From: Capra hircus | Lineage: Eukaryota; Chordata; Mammalia; Artiodactyla; Bovidae | Direction: 5' to 3' | NCBI RefSeq assembly: GCF_001704415.2 | Contig: NC_030821.1 | Location: 35,509,210 to 35,573,209, forward strand | DNA: 64,000 bases | In this document: piece after piece, positions 32,701-43,770 of the stretch | Layout of the letters: each line of letters begins with the position of its first letter | Position numbering within the stretch: the first letter of the stretch is position 1 | Translations under genes and position numbers: made by a program | Notes under the pieces: generated by a model | Databases searched by the model: none | What the model saw: the letters and a program-made list of their open reading frames with translations, nothing else | Told to the model about the DNA's origin: nothing

Positions 32701-32893
32701 AAGTGAAAGTCACTCAGTCGTGTCTGACTCTTTGAGACCCCACAGACTACACAGCCCATGGAGTTCTCCAGGCCAGATTATTGGAGTAGGTAGCCCTTCC
32801 CTTCTCCAGGGGATCTTCCCAACTCGGGAATCGAACCCAGGTCTCCCGCAGTATGGATGGAGTTTTTACCAGCTGAGCCACAAGGGAAGCCCA
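32701..32893 (-). mobile_element. Bov-tA SINE
   Basis: AAGTGAAAGTCACTCAGTCG to GCTGAGCCACAAGGGAAGCC, complete in antisense direction. Confidence 0.92.
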
Positions 32894-32990
32894 AGAATAC
32901 CAGAGTGGGTAGCCTATCCCCCCTCTCCAGGGAATCTTCCTGACCCAAGAATCAAACTGGGGTCTCCTGCATTACAGGCGGATTCTGTCC
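32894..32990 (-). mobile_element. Second, partial Bov-tA copy in tandem
   Basis: AAGAATACCAGAGTGGGTAG through CAGGCGGATTCTG repeats the 3' (tRNA-side) half directly after the preceding copy, in the same direction. Confidence 0.88.
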
Positions 32991-33200
32991 ATAGACTGCA
33001 GGGAAACAGTCCCTGGCACTTGGAACATCTAACTCTAGGGAAGACAATGCTCAGTTTTTGCCTGTGAATCCAATCCATGTAAAGTACAGAATGATGACAA
33101 CATAGAAAAAGACCTCTTATACAATCTATAGTCCATATGCCATTCAGTTGCCCTTGAGTATCTACTTTCTTACATAATTTATTAATATTTTATATACAAA
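32991..33200. other. No recognised feature
   Basis: Short unassigned gap, AT-rich at its end. Confidence 0.35.
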
Positions 33201-33413
33201 AGTGAAAGTATTAGTCACTCAGTTGTGTCCAACTCTTTGAGAACCCATGGACTGTAGCCTGCCAGGCTCCTCTGTCCATGGAATTCTCTAGGCAAGAATA
33301 CCAGAGTGGGTTGCCATACTCTTCTCCAGGGGATCTTCTTGACTCAGGGATTGAAACCAGGTCTCCTGCACTGCAGGCAGATTCTTTACTGTCTGAGCTA
33401 CCAGGGAAGCCCC
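33201..33413 (-). mobile_element. Bov-tA SINE
   Basis: AAGTGAAAGTATTAGTCACT to GAGCTACCAGGGAAGCCCC, full length, antisense. Confidence 0.94.
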
Positions 33414-33675
33414 ATTTCATATATACGATGTCCATATCTTCTTAGCTAGATCAAAATTTGCAAGAGAGCAAAGACCATCAAGCTCTATATAATAAATTTA
33501 AGCTATTAAGACACCTTCTTTCAACATATCTTATGCTTGCCTTCAAATAAAAGACCACCTTCGTTCAATGTTTTGCTTTTTTTTTTGTACTGAGTCCTGA
33601 ACAATTTGCTGTTACTCATCTCAGCCTTTCTTCCTGAGCTATTGATAATTTTCCTGGTTTTAATTTTCTTTTTAA

Positions 33676-34240
33676 GAAATACTTATTTATTTACTTGGCT
33701 GTGTTGGGATCTGTCACCCAAGCACTTCTTTGTTGCTGGGATGGACAAATATTTTCCCACTAGTTGCTGGTGGTACCTGAGTGTCCTACTCCCTTAATGG
33801 GAAGAGACATACTCACTAAACTGGGGACCATCCTTGTGATGGGAACTTTTAGGCAATGGGAACCCACTCCAGTACTCTTCCCTGGCAAATCCCATGGACA
33901 GAGGAGCCTGGAAGGCTGCAGTCCATGGGGTCGCTAGGAGTCGGACACGACTGAGCGACTTCACTTTCACTTTTATGCATTAGAGAAGGAAATGGAAACC
34001 CACTCCAGTGTTCTTGCCTGGAGGATCCCAGGGATGGGGGAGTCTGGTGGGCTGCAGTCTATGGGGTCTCATAAAGTCCGACACGACTGAAGTGACTTAG
34101 CAGTTTGGATCTTTGACGTGGGATCAGTAGTATTGGTGCTCGGGTTTAGTTGCCCCTCAGCTCCCCCTGACCAGGGATCGAACTTGAGTCCCCTGCATTG
34201 CAAGGCAGATTCTTAACCACTGGACCAGCAGGGAAGTCCC
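33676..34240 (-). mobile_element. CHR SINE split by Bov-A2
   Basis: Left part begins ACTTATTTATTTACTTGGCT; right part 34109-34240 has TGACCAGGGATCGAACTTGA and CTGGACCAGCAGGGAAGTCC. The stretch 33720-33845 is diverged and only tentatively CHR. Confidence 0.7.
33850..34108 (+). mobile_element. Bov-A2 SINE (dimer) inside CHR
   Basis: Two Bov-A units: GAACCCACTCCAGTACTCTT to GAGCGACTTCACTTTCACTT, then GAGAAGGAAATGGAAACCCA to GACTGAAGTGACTTAGCAG. The internal ACTTTCACTTTTATGCATTA linker is diagnostic of the dimer. Confidence 0.94.
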
Positions 34241-34324
34241 CTTGTTTTAACCTTCTAAACCTGGTTTTTTACCTCTCCTTGCTCTGTGCATTTAGCTTTG
34301 AACTCAAGACTGTCTTTAGCAGTG

Positions 34325-34565
34325 GGAAACAGCATAGATTTTGAAGACAGCCTTCCTGAATTCAAATCCTCACACTACCATTTACTAACAGTATGACCCT
34401 GGGCAAGCCATTTTAGTTCTCTAAACCTTAATGTTCTTAACTGAAAAATGGTGCTCATAATGGTACCTACCTCCTAGAATTTTTGAGAAGACAAAATGGT
34501 TTATATGCAAAACAAATAAACAATGCCTGACAATGTAGCACTGCTCAGTAAGTGTCAACAGCTGT
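34325..34565 (+). mobile_element. MIR SINE, near full length
   Basis: GAATTCAAATCCTCACACTA, AGTATGACCCTGGGCAAGCC, GGTACCTACCTCCTAGAATT and CAATGCCTGACAATGTAGCA in sense MIR order. Confidence 0.88.
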
Positions 34566-34763
34566 GAGGTACTTTTTCTGCCACCTCTATGGCCATGTGG
34601 ATACTTTAGACAACCTGGGGCAGTTCACTCTCTCAATGCTGTTCCGCTCCCAGGTTCCTTACATCTGATGAGCCAGGCCAGGCTCACTCCAGCAGACAGT
34701 GAAGAGGACACACACTGCTCTTAAACAGACACTCTGAGCCTAATGCAGAGTGAGGCATGTCTT

Positions 34764-35410
34764 AGGGTTTCCCTGGTGGCTCAGATGGCAAAGAATTTGC
34801 CTGCAATGCAGGAGACCCGGGTTTGATCCCTGGGTTGAGAAGATCCTATGGAGAAGGGAATGGCAACCCACTCTAGTATTCTTTGAAGGAGTCTTTTGGG
34901 CCTAGAAAAGAAAACAACAGTTTCAAAGGCCCTTGCTGAATCATCTAACTTCAGAGAAAACAAAACAGAACTTTAGGTCCCACCCTGATGCTCCAGGCCA
35001 GTTGCATCTTTCTGGGACTTATCATCCCCTGTCTGGAAACCTTCCACCCCCTACACCTCCACAGAAGACTTATCACCCCCTGCCCAACTACAAATGCCAT
35101 CTCAGCTAAAGAATACCCAAAACATCCTGCCTGATTAATGTTTCCCTTATCACTTCCACAAACCTCCCTAAAAATATGGAGCCTCCCTGATCCCTCTCTG
35201 CACTCAGCCTGGTCTTTAGGCCAAGTGTCACCCTTCCTTGCCTGAATAAAGGTAACCTACTTCTGCTGAGGTCATCTTTCCTCTTTCTGCCTCGCCTGAA
35301 CTATACTTTACATTCTTGCCTGGAGAATTCCATGGACAGAGGAGCCTAGTAGGTTCTAGTCCGTGCAGTCACGAACAATCAGACATAATTAAGCAACTAA
35401 CACACACATA
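34764..35410 (+). mobile_element. Bov-tA SINE split by an LTR
   Basis: 5' half 34764-34883 (GGGTTTCCCTGGTGGCTCAG to CTAGTATTCTT), 3' half 35313-35410 (TTCTTGCCTGGAGAATTCC to AAGCAACTAACACAC). The halves join in perfect register around the duplicated TTCTT. Confidence 0.92.
34884..35312 (+). mobile_element. Solo LTR inserted in a Bov-tA
   Basis: A 429-bp element with TG...CA ends (TGAAGGAGTC ... ACTTTACA) flanked by the 5-bp duplication TTCTT (34879-34883 and 35313-35317), which is a single TTCTT in the intact SINE. An AATAAA lies at 35245-35250 near the 3' end. It differs from the LTR family at 87 and 24957. No internal retroviral sequence adjoins. Class unresolved; ERV1-like is my guess from the general layout. 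Confidence 0.8.
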
Positions 35411-35647
35411 ACATATGACATTCTTATCCCAGTGATTAATTTCTTATTGGCTTCAGCTTAAATTTAAATTGAGTTCTATACAGCTTTAGTTAACTAGAAC
35501 AGGAACTTTTCTCCCTTTTACCTGGTTTCCTATCAGAGAAACATGTGTCTTGCTCCTCATTGCAGAGTAAAGCTCACAAATAAACCATTACCTGTCTTAC
35601 ATGTCCACTCTTGGTCTCACACTTGAGAGCATACCAAGAAAGCAAGA

Positions 35648-35960
35648 TTCATTCAATCAACTAACATTTATTTGCTATGGGTCCTGCCTTTAGATAGTTA
35701 ATACCAATTCTTAAGACAAGACTAACACATGTGACACTATCAAAGAACAATACAAAATATATAATTAAGTGCCAAGCCAAGTAAACGGTGTTGATTATAA
35801 ACACAGAAGTTCTAAAAAAGGCTTCTTAGGCAGTGGGTCACTGTAATTCACTTATTTACTCAAAAAAACACTCATTGAGCATTATCTAAGCCTCAAGTTC
35901 TATAGTAGGCTTTGGACCTGTGTGGAGAACATTGTGATCTTTCTGCCTTACAGTCCTGCA
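35648..35960 (-). mobile_element. L2 LINE 3' fragments
   Basis: CAACTAACATTTATTTGCTA and, again, AAAACACTCATTGAGCATTA are two antisense L2 3' ends in succession. Confidence 0.55.
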
Positions 35961-36135
35961 TGGGATAATAGCCATACGGTTATGAGAGCTAATTCATCTA
36001 AGACAATCATGGTAAACTCATTCATCTTGACTGTGACTTATTCCTCATTGGCCACTGAGACTAAGAAGGTTGTTTGGAGCCTTCTGGGAAAGTTCTTCCT
36101 TGGTCTGAAGAAACCATCACAGGAAGGCTTGTCTG

Positions 36136-36353
36136 TGTGCTAAGCCGCTTCAGTTGTGTCCTACTCTTTGTGACCCTCTGGACTGTAGCTCACCAGGTTC
36201 CTCTGTTCATGGGATTCTCCAGGCAAGAATATTGGAGTAGGTTGGGCTGCCATGCCCCAATCCAGGGGATCTTCCTGACCCAGGGATTAAAACTGTGTCT
36301 CCTGCGACTCCTGCATTGCAGGTGATTCTTTACCGTGGAGCCACCAGGAATAC
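36136..36353 (-). mobile_element. Bov-tA SINE
   Basis: GTGCTAAGCCGCTTCAGTTG to TACCGTGGAGCCACCAGGAA, antisense, with a duplicated CTCCTGCGACTCCTGCATTG segment. Confidence 0.92.
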
Positions 36354-36534
36354 CTTTTGCTTTGATTATGGCCATATATGGATGTGAAGTTCATAACTGC
36401 TGCCCACATCTTGCCACCAGCTTAATGACAGGAAAACCAAGGGTCAAAAGAACTGTAGGGAACCAGGGCAGTACCACCACATTAACTCAGGTTTCTGTTC
36501 TGTGTCTGGGTTTCCAGTTAGGTAATGGAGTACG

Positions 36535-36760
36535 TAAGTTTAAGGTGGATGAAGATAAATAAGATATGAACAACCCTCAAAGAGCTCACAGCCAAGCATT
36601 AACATGAAATCATGCAGCACTGCAATTTATTAGTTGAGTAGAGCATAAAAATATTCCAGAAATAAAGGCAGATCAAAAGAAGGAGGAGTTGGCAAAGATG
36701 TGAGAGAAGTAGAGTCACCAATTTTCATTAGTCCTTGAAGGGCAGTCAAAGAATGATGGT
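36535..36760 (-). mobile_element. L2 LINE fragment
   Basis: AACCCTCAAAGAGCTCACAG matches the antisense L2 'ccctgccctcatggagcttaca' block, followed by weakly matching sequence. Confidence 0.45.
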
Positions 36761-37500
36761 TAAACAACGAGAAACTGGCAATATACCCAACCTATCCCTA
36801 CAGAACTTGGCTTAATTCTCACATCTTCCTCAATTTTTGTCATTTTTCCAGACATCTTAAAGAAAGGAAAAGAGTACATCTTCCTAGCACTGAGTTAATG
36901 TGCTAAACATGTAACTTCTCATTGATTCCTGTTCCTGAAATCAGCCTACAAGTTTCTCTCTTAAAGGCTCTTTTGATCTCTGAGGATGTGACTGGCTACA
37001 CAATTATAGCAAATCATAACACATTACCCAGTGTGCCTAGTTCTTGGTAACTATGACACATAAAAAAAAAATATTCTTCTTGTTTGACATCATTAGATGA
37101 TACTAACACGTTCAGCTACCTTTCTATATGGAAAAAGTGTTTTCTGTCAGTTAACAAAAGCCAGTATCCATGGACTAGACTTGTCATTATTTATCTTACA
37201 GATAGCTCAGGCTTCACTGTGTACCTGTAACACTGGGGAATTCCAAACCAGGTTTTGGAAACAGCATTAGAGTCTTGCTATGGTCGTGTTAGGAGGATAC
37301 ATAGTATGGAAGCTTTGTTTCGTTCAGATCTTCAAATCGACTTCCATGTTTCTTCAATTTTTATTGAAGTCATTTCTTGTAGGTTACTTCTCTGCTGGTA
37401 TTACCTGAGGATGCCTCTTGGGAGGCCACTCAGCTCCCCAGAACTAGCTAGCAGTTCCCTTTATATGGTCTGATATGCTAGGAAATAAATGTATAGATAT
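36761..37500. other. No recognised feature
   Basis: Unassigned sequence. Confidence 0.35.
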
Positions 37501-37685
37501 TAAGAAACCAGATTTCAGAATTAGACTGACTTGGGTTTAAATCCTAGTTTTGTAGCTTATTTGCTATGTTACTTAATCTTCCTGAGTCACTGTGTAAACC
37601 AATATTGACTAAGAATTAAATTAAATAATGTAGGCAAGGTTCTTAAAATCATGCCTGACATACAATGACTTTCAACAAATTTATA
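37501..37685 (+). mobile_element. MIR SINE
   Basis: AGACTGACTTGGGTTTAAAT, TGCTATGTTACTTAATCTTC and CATGCCTGACATACAATGAC in sense MIR order. Confidence 0.8.
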
Positions 37686-38394
37686 GAGCTGGAGACATAG
37701 AGCAGACACACATCTCATGTAATAAATGTCTAATAAATAATAGCCATTATTTTTTTCCACTACTCTTTAATAACACCTATTCCTCTCCCATGCTACATCC
37801 ATTCTCAAATGCTCAGAGAGAAAAAGCAAAAAGTAGTTCTAGATTCTGAGTTTGCCTTCTGTACTCCCCTTACCTCATACCTACTCCAGCGTAAGTCACA
37901 CTGGCTCCACTGTGATGCTTTCAGAACGCATCTGGTCCAGGTGGTCCAGGCCACTATCATGCCAGTTCTAGCCCTTCATCTGAATTTCCCACCATCTTGG
38001 GCAGTTACAAGTGCTGAGGTAGTTAGCAATGGGATTCTCCGGGGTGTCCTTCAAGAAAGGCACTAGCCCCGTGCACATGAAGTCAAGTATTAACTCTTCT
38101 GATGATGATCTGTGTGTTGCCTACTTTTTTCAAGCATCTTGGTCCCTCCTTACCATCGTGTTCTAGACACAGCAGGTTTCCTTCTGCTCCTTGAACAAAC
38201 CCAAAGCCTTCGCCCTTAGTTTTCACGCTCTCCTGTGTCCCCATATAGTTGGTCTGTATTCTAACGAGAAAATCAGCTCAAATGGACTTCCTCAGATAGG
38301 CTATTCTAGACTTCCATGATCATTTTCAAACATAACATCCTATTTTATCTTTTTCACAATATGAAATGAGCTTGTCTATTTGTTGACCTGTCAA
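37686..38394. other. No recognised feature
   Basis: Possibly includes decayed L2 (GCTCCACTGTGATGCTTTCA region) but nothing firm. Confidence 0.3.
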
Positions 38395-38515
38395 GAGGGT
38401 CTGTAGACCCCAGAATATAATCTGTGTGAGGGCAGGCTCCTTATCTACCCTGTCAGTTGCTACATCTTCTATGCCTTGAAAGAGTATGTGGCATATAGTA
38501 GGTGCAGAATGAATC
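38395..38515 (+). mobile_element. L2 LINE 3' end
   Basis: TGTGTGAGGGCAGGCTCCTT, TATGTGGCATATAGTAGGTG and CAGAATGAAT. Confidence 0.75.
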
Positions 38516-38516
38516 T

Positions 38517-38726
38517 TGTTGTTGTCTAGTTGCTAAGTTGTGTCTGACACTTTCGGAATCCCGTGGACTGTAGCCCGCCGGGATCCTCTGGCCGTGGAAT
38601 TTCCCAGGTAGGAATACTGGAGAGGGTTGCCGTTTCCTTCTCTAGCAATCTTACCAACCTAGGGATCGAACCTGTGTCCCTGTATTGTCAGGCAGATTCT
38701 TTACCACTGAGCCACCAGGGAAACCC
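38517..38726 (-). mobile_element. Bov-tA SINE in L2 tail
   Basis: TTGTCTAGTTGCTAAGTTGT to CACTGAGCCACCAGGGAAAC. Flanked by a possible AATGAAT duplication from the L2 tail. Confidence 0.92.
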
Positions 38727-38879
38727 ATAATGAATATTAGTTGAACAGCATAATACTAAGATTCCAAACGCTGCTTCAGTTTATTAACAGTTTTCCCAAG
38801 CCATTTCACTGCTTACCAGAGGGGCATTTAGCCCCTGAGTTTCATGGGCTGAAAAAACCATAGGAACATTAGAAAGAAG

Positions 38880-38985
38880 CTATGTTGTACTTCATTTAAA
38901 GATAAGGAAATGGAGACTCAGACATGAGATGGGGTTTACAGAATTAGCACCGGAACCTGGACAAGAGCCCAGAGCTCCTAAGGTC
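38880..38985 (-). mobile_element. MIR fragment, weak
   Basis: AAAGATAAGGAAATGGAGAC and GAGCCCAGAGCTCC recall an antisense MIR core; diverged. Confidence 0.4.
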
Positions 38986-40299
38986 CAGACATGTGGCCAT
39001 TATATGGCCCTTCCCATAATATCGCTCTCCTGGACTCATACTTCCTCTGACCTCCAGATTGGCAGGAAGAGACCAGTGAAGTCTGAAATCACACCAGCCA
39101 TTTCACAGGAATTACACAGGCACTGGGGTGAGGACAAGAACTATGCTACTAAAGGCAAGGAAAGAAGAGACAGAATCAGAGAAATCTAGACCACAGAATC
39201 CAAACCCCAAAAAAATTCCTTCTCAGATGCCATGAACTACAGATTAGGAGTTCTAAGCTGTCAATATTGGCAGTATGCACTAAGCTCTGTTCTAAGAGAA
39301 CTATGGAATCTCAGCAAGGAAAGAGACCTCTAAGGTTCATCCAACCCCACTCAGATGCTTTCACCATTTACAGTATGTCTGCCAAGAAGTCATCAGCTTT
39401 ATGTTAAATATCTATGGCACTGGATACTCATTGCCTCCTCAGGAGGCTCATTCTGTCTTCCAAAGGCTTTGACTTGATGAACATTCTTCATTCAGCTGAG
39501 CTACAAGTCTCCTCCTCTCAATCCTATGGATTCTAGTTTGGCCATTTTTGAATATCTAAAAGCAGCTGTCATAGCATCCTTGAGTTTGGCCAGTTCCTAT
39601 GGAATGATCATGCGCTGACGCAGAGGATTTTCTTATGGATCACTCCCTCTCTACACAGTTAAGTGGAATGACATTCTTCACAAAGTAGGGCTTCAAGTAT
39701 AGGGTAAACAGCTTAGAAGCCAGAACTTTCCTTGCTCCAGAGATTATAACTGTGGGTATAACTAAACCTTTCTGTCCATGAGTGCTCACAGCCACCCCCA
39801 CTCCACCTCCAGCCCCTTAAAAATAATCCTGCTATCCCTGTTCAGTTCCCACTCCTTCTCAATTCTACTAAGAAAGGATTTTTTGCTTACTGAGAGAGAA
39901 GCTAAGTTGACCTACATAATAAAGTCATAGAAAGAGGGGTAAGGAGATGAGAGATCAAAAAACTTTGAAGCCTAGTTATCAAGGAAGAGTCTTTTTTGGA
40001 GTTGAGGTTATAAATAAAGAGATATTGAGGCAGCTACAGGGTGTAAGCGAATGGGAGAAAAAAAGGAAAAGTGATGTTACAAAGTGTCAAGGTGGCTTAA
40101 TAATGACATTCTCTTTGATCTTCTCCAAGAAATGCAAATAGGAGATTTCTATTACTTTTAAGTGCCTTTAGTTTAGGACTGAGTTTCCTTGGATGTGACA
40201 TACAACTCTTTGACTAGACCACATACATTACTGAATTTATTAGGTTACATGCACTATGTTAATCCTCTAACAATTATTAACCATTTTTATTCAGAGTGA
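38986..40299. other. Mostly unassigned; possible old repeat at 39290-39600
   Basis: GACCTCTAAGGTTCATCCAA and CAGGAGGCTCATTCTGTCTT (39325-39450) recall an ancient mammalian L3/CR1-type repeat. The rest is unassigned. Confidence 0.3.
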
Positions 40300-40515
40300 T
40301 TTACCTTATGCTATGAACGATGCTGAGGACTTCATCTTCTTATCCCAGTTAATTCTTATAGCACCCCTTTGAGGTAATATGCCATTATAATTCTCATTTT
40401 TCAGAGGAGGCTGTAAAACAGAGAGAGGTAAAATAAATATTTCCACAGACACAAGTAAGTAATGACATAGCTTTCAGACCCATATCTTCTAACTCCGAAT
40501 CCCGTACTGTATCTC
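40300..40515 (-). mobile_element. MIR SINE
   Basis: GTTAATTCTTATAGCACCCC, CTCATTTTTCAGAGGAGGCT and CATATCTTCTAACTCCGAAT in antisense MIR order. Confidence 0.75.
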
Positions 40516-40555
40516 TGCGGTAACCCCAGCAGAATGGCCTCCATGACTATTACTG

Positions 40556-41015
40556 TCTGCTGTTTAGTTGCTCAGTCATGCCTGGCTCTTTGCAACCCCA
40601 TAGATGCAGCACGCCAGGCTTCCCTTCCTTCACTATTCACTATACCCCAGAGTTCGCTCAGACTCAGGTCCATTGAATCAGTGAAGCCATCCAACCATCT
40701 CGTTCTGTCGCCTGCTTCTCCTCCTGCCCTCAATCTTTCCCAGCATCAGAGTCTTTTCCAATGAGTCAGCTCTTCGCATCAGGTGGCCAAAGTATTGGAG
40801 CTTCGGCTTCACCATCAATCCTTCCAATGAACATTCAGGGTTGACTTCCTTTAGGATGGACTGGTTGGATCTCACTGCAGTCTCCAAGAGACTCTCAAGA
40901 GCCTTCTCCAGCACCACAGTTCAAAAGCATCAGTTTTTTGGCCTTCTTTATGGTCCAACTCTCACATCCATACATGACTACTGGGAAAACCATGGCTTTG
41001 ATTATACAGACCTTC
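40556..41015 (-). mobile_element. BovB LINE 3' end
   Basis: GCTGTTTAGTTGCTCAGTCA tail to CATGGCTTTGATTATACAGA. The minus strand encodes KPKLQYFGHLMRRADSLEKT and VMYGCESWTIKKAKK in shifted frames. Confidence 0.92.
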
Positions 41016-41679
41016 ATCAGTACAGAACAGACAGAGAAAGGGCCAGAGTGGCGAGTCTGGAATCCGGGAATCTTCTGATGCTCCAAGGAGATTATCCTCC
41101 CTAACGCTTGTCCCACAAGCTGACAGTCAAGCCCTGACTTACCGCTGAGATCAGAGGCAAAATCTAATGATGGTTGAGATTTCTGGCACTTTCCTTTGAA
41201 AGAAACCGAAACTTTCAAAAACTTTAATCTCATTACCCACAATGTTGATTATTCAATTTTCGCCCATGGGTAATTGTTTTTCCCTTGAGCACATCAGTTC
41301 AGAAACCTTCAAAAACAAAACTGGGCTTACAAAAAGTGTAATTTTTAAAGCTAACTCTTTCCTAGCTGACTTTATGGTTTTCGCTAAAATGCAAGCTAAA
41401 CTGAATTCTGTAATGGACCATCCTTCATAATAATTGTAGTCTATTTGTATGCAGATAGCTGAACGGCATCTCTCAATTTCAGTTTCTGGCTGTAAACTCA
41501 CATCAGTTTTGGGTAGATTCTAATTATGCATCTGGTATAATAGGTATTGAATCAGTGAGAAATTCTGACACCAATTTGGGGAGTTTACATTCATTATTCA
41601 CTATTTGAACTTTGGAATCAAAAGGTAGGTTTTATAATAAAATGTGTTGGGTTGTAGGCGTTATTTAGTAACTGTTTAG
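41016..41679. other. Unassigned block with an ISRE-like motif
   Basis: No repeat recognised. AT-rich, with a TAATTGTTTTTCCC-type stretch and the ISRE-like site noted separately. Candidate single-copy sequence. Confidence 0.35.
41203..41214 (+). promoter_or_regulatory. ISRE-like motif
   Basis: GAAACCGAAACT fits the interferon-stimulated response element GAAANNGAAACT bound by IRF/STAT factors. It sits in unassigned DNA with no gene or promoter visible nearby, so function is unproven; a 12-bp motif can occur by chance. Confidence 0.35.
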
Positions 41680-41815
41680 TCTGTTTAGTAACAGGTTATT
41701 TAATTTTCATAGTGTCATAAAAGTGGAAATAATAATGACTCCCTCCCAGGATTACTGGATAATTGAATAAGATAATGTACACAAAGTACTTGGGATAGTA
41801 TTTGGATCAATAAAT
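41680..41815 (+). mobile_element. MIR SINE 3' part
   Basis: GGAAATAATAATGACTCCCT, CCCAGGATTACTGGATAATT and CAAAGTACTTGGGATAGTAT in sense MIR order. Confidence 0.7.
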
Positions 41816-41962
41816 TTTTTTTCTGTTCTCCACTGCCAGATCACCCTCATGGTCATTTGGTATTTTGGTAGCCAAAACTTAACAACTTCCTCATAATTCA
41901 TTGGCTTGATTATAGCCACCCTAAAAAAGAGTTCATTCCCCATGACTCCAGCCTAACCTTTG

Positions 41963-42400
41963 AAAAAAAAAAAACAAAAAACCTTATTTTGTATTAGAGT
42001 ATAGCTGATTAACAATGGTGTGATAGTTTCAGGTGGACAGCAATGGGACTCAGCCATACATGTATCTATTTTCCCCCAAACTCCCTTCCCCTCCCATCCA
42101 GCCTGCCACATAATATTGAGCAGTTTCCTGTGCTACACAGTAAGTCCTTGTTGGTTATCCATTTTAAATACAGCAGTGTGTATATGGCGATCCCAAATGC
42201 CCTAATTATCCCTTCCCTCTACCCTCCCCCCTCTGGTAACCATGTTTGTTCTCTAAGTCTGTGAGTCTGTTTCTGTTTTGTAAATAAGTTAGTTTGTATC
42301 GCTTTTTAGATTTCACATATAAGGAATATCATATGATATTTCTTCTGACTTACTTTATTCGGTATGACAATCTCCAGGTCCATCAGTGTTACTCCAGCCT
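41963..42400 (-). mobile_element. L1 3' UTR, older copy
   Basis: Antisense L1 3' UTR: TTTCCTGTGCTACACAGTAA, GTCCTTGTTGGTTATCCATT, AGTCTGTGAGTCTGTTTCTG and TTTCACATATAAGGAATATC. Confidence 0.85.
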
Positions 42401-42419
42401 AAACTTTTTAAAACATTTT

Positions 42420-42640
42420 TCCAATGTTTATTTTTTTCAATTTATTTTAAATTGAAGGATAATTGCTTTACAATATTGTGTTGGTTTCTGCCATTCATCA
42501 TCATGAATCAACCATAGGTATACATATGTCCCCTGCCTTTTGAACCTCCCTCCTAGCTCTCACCCCCTCCTACCCCGTTAGGTTTTTACAGAGCCCCAGT
42601 TTGAGTTCCTGGAGTCGCAGCAAATTCTCCTTGTTCTGCC
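42420..42640 (-). mobile_element. Cetartiodactyl L1 3' end, younger copy
   Basis: ATTGCTTTACAATATTGTGT, TTGGTTTCTGCCATTCATCA, CCATAGGTATACATATGTCC and GAGCCCCAGTTTGAGTTCCT are the antisense 3' end of the ruminant L1, placed head to tail with the older copy. Confidence 0.85.
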
Positions 42641-42856
42641 TAACCTTTAATGAAACAACACCCAATAAGAACAGAGGGAGCAGGAAGCACCATCATAGGG
42701 CAGGGCCAAGCAGATTCATACATAAGGTCTGCTCTGGATCGACAACCTGTTCCCCTAGTCTCACATGACATCCTCACGCATGAAATATGCCCATTCAGTC
42801 CTGTATTTCTGATGAGAAGGGCCGTGCAAGGAAAAACCCATTTATAGGAGATGTTT
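42641..42856. other. No recognised feature
   Basis: Short unassigned gap. Confidence 0.35.
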
Positions 42857-42990
42857 GATGGTGGCGGTTTAGTTGCTAAGTCATACCCAACTCTTGCAAC
42901 CCCATGGGTTGTAGCCCGCCAGGCTACTCTGTCCATGGGATTCTCCAGGCAAGAATACTGGAGTGCATTGCCATTTCCCTTTTCCAAGGA
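42857..42990 (-). mobile_element. Bov-A SINE
   Basis: GCGGTTTAGTTGCTAAGTCA to CATTTCCCTTTTCCAAGG. A partial duplication AGGAGATGTTT / AGGAGATGCTT flanks it. Confidence 0.92.
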
Positions 42991-43374
42991 GATGCTTATT
43001 TTCCCATTAATAAAGGGAAAGTATCAATACTTTGTTAGTTGGGAGCCCAGATTTGAAAATTGCTTCCAGGACTCTTTATAAAGTCAACTCAGTATTTTAA
43101 AACTCAAATATATCTGTCTTAATAGACTTGAGGGTCTCATATCTTTTGACATGGTCAGCCATAAAATGTTCCATGGGAACAGAATGAGGCATACTGAGGG
43201 GAGTGGGTAGAGGAAAATTGTCATTATTTATGTCCAGAGGGGCACAGTAAATGCCTGGGACAAAGTCAGCTTCAGAGAACACATGAACATTCACCCAAAT
43301 GGGTGGAAGATGCTTATGTTACTGTTGACCCTGTAGTGTGATGAAAGGAGGTCAGGCTTTAGGTTGGACAAGCA
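42991..43374. other. No recognised feature
   Basis: Unassigned sequence. Confidence 0.35.
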
Positions 43375-43565
43375 GCTCTTGACTTAAACCCAGGCTCTGC
43401 CCTGGATTCTCTGGGTAAGGTTGGATAAGTTACTAACCTTGCTAAGCCTCAGATTCTTTGTCTATGAAATGTGAAATATAGTATTAATTTTACTATGGAG
43501 AATGTTTGGATCAATGTCTCACACGTGGTAAGTGCTCAATAAATAACAGCTATTGTTAGTGTTAT
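43375..43565 (+). mobile_element. MIR SINE
   Basis: ACTTAAACCCAGGCTCTGCC, GCTAAGCCTCAGATTCTTTG and GGTAAGTGCTCAATAAATAA; near full length in sense direction. Confidence 0.88.
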
Positions 43566-43597
43566 TTTGTTGTTGGTAGTTCACGCGTTAGCAACTC

Positions 43598-43770
43598 CTA
43601 TACGCTAGGTCCTCCAGTGTGTTTGTCTATTTCCTTCAGGATATAACACCCTGCTGTGTTATTAACATTTTATAAATGAGAAAATGGACCCATGTGCTTA
43701 AATGCCACGTAGTTAAGAAAACGCTGAGCTGAAATTGGAAGCTAGGTCTGGCTAATTTCAAAGCTCACCT
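43598..43770 (-). mobile_element. MIR SINE, opposite to its neighbour
   Basis: ATACGCTAGGTCCTCCAGTG, ACATTTTATAAATGAGAAAA and CACGTAGTTAAGAAAACG in antisense MIR order. Together with the preceding MIR it forms an old tail-to-tail pair. Confidence 0.65.
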
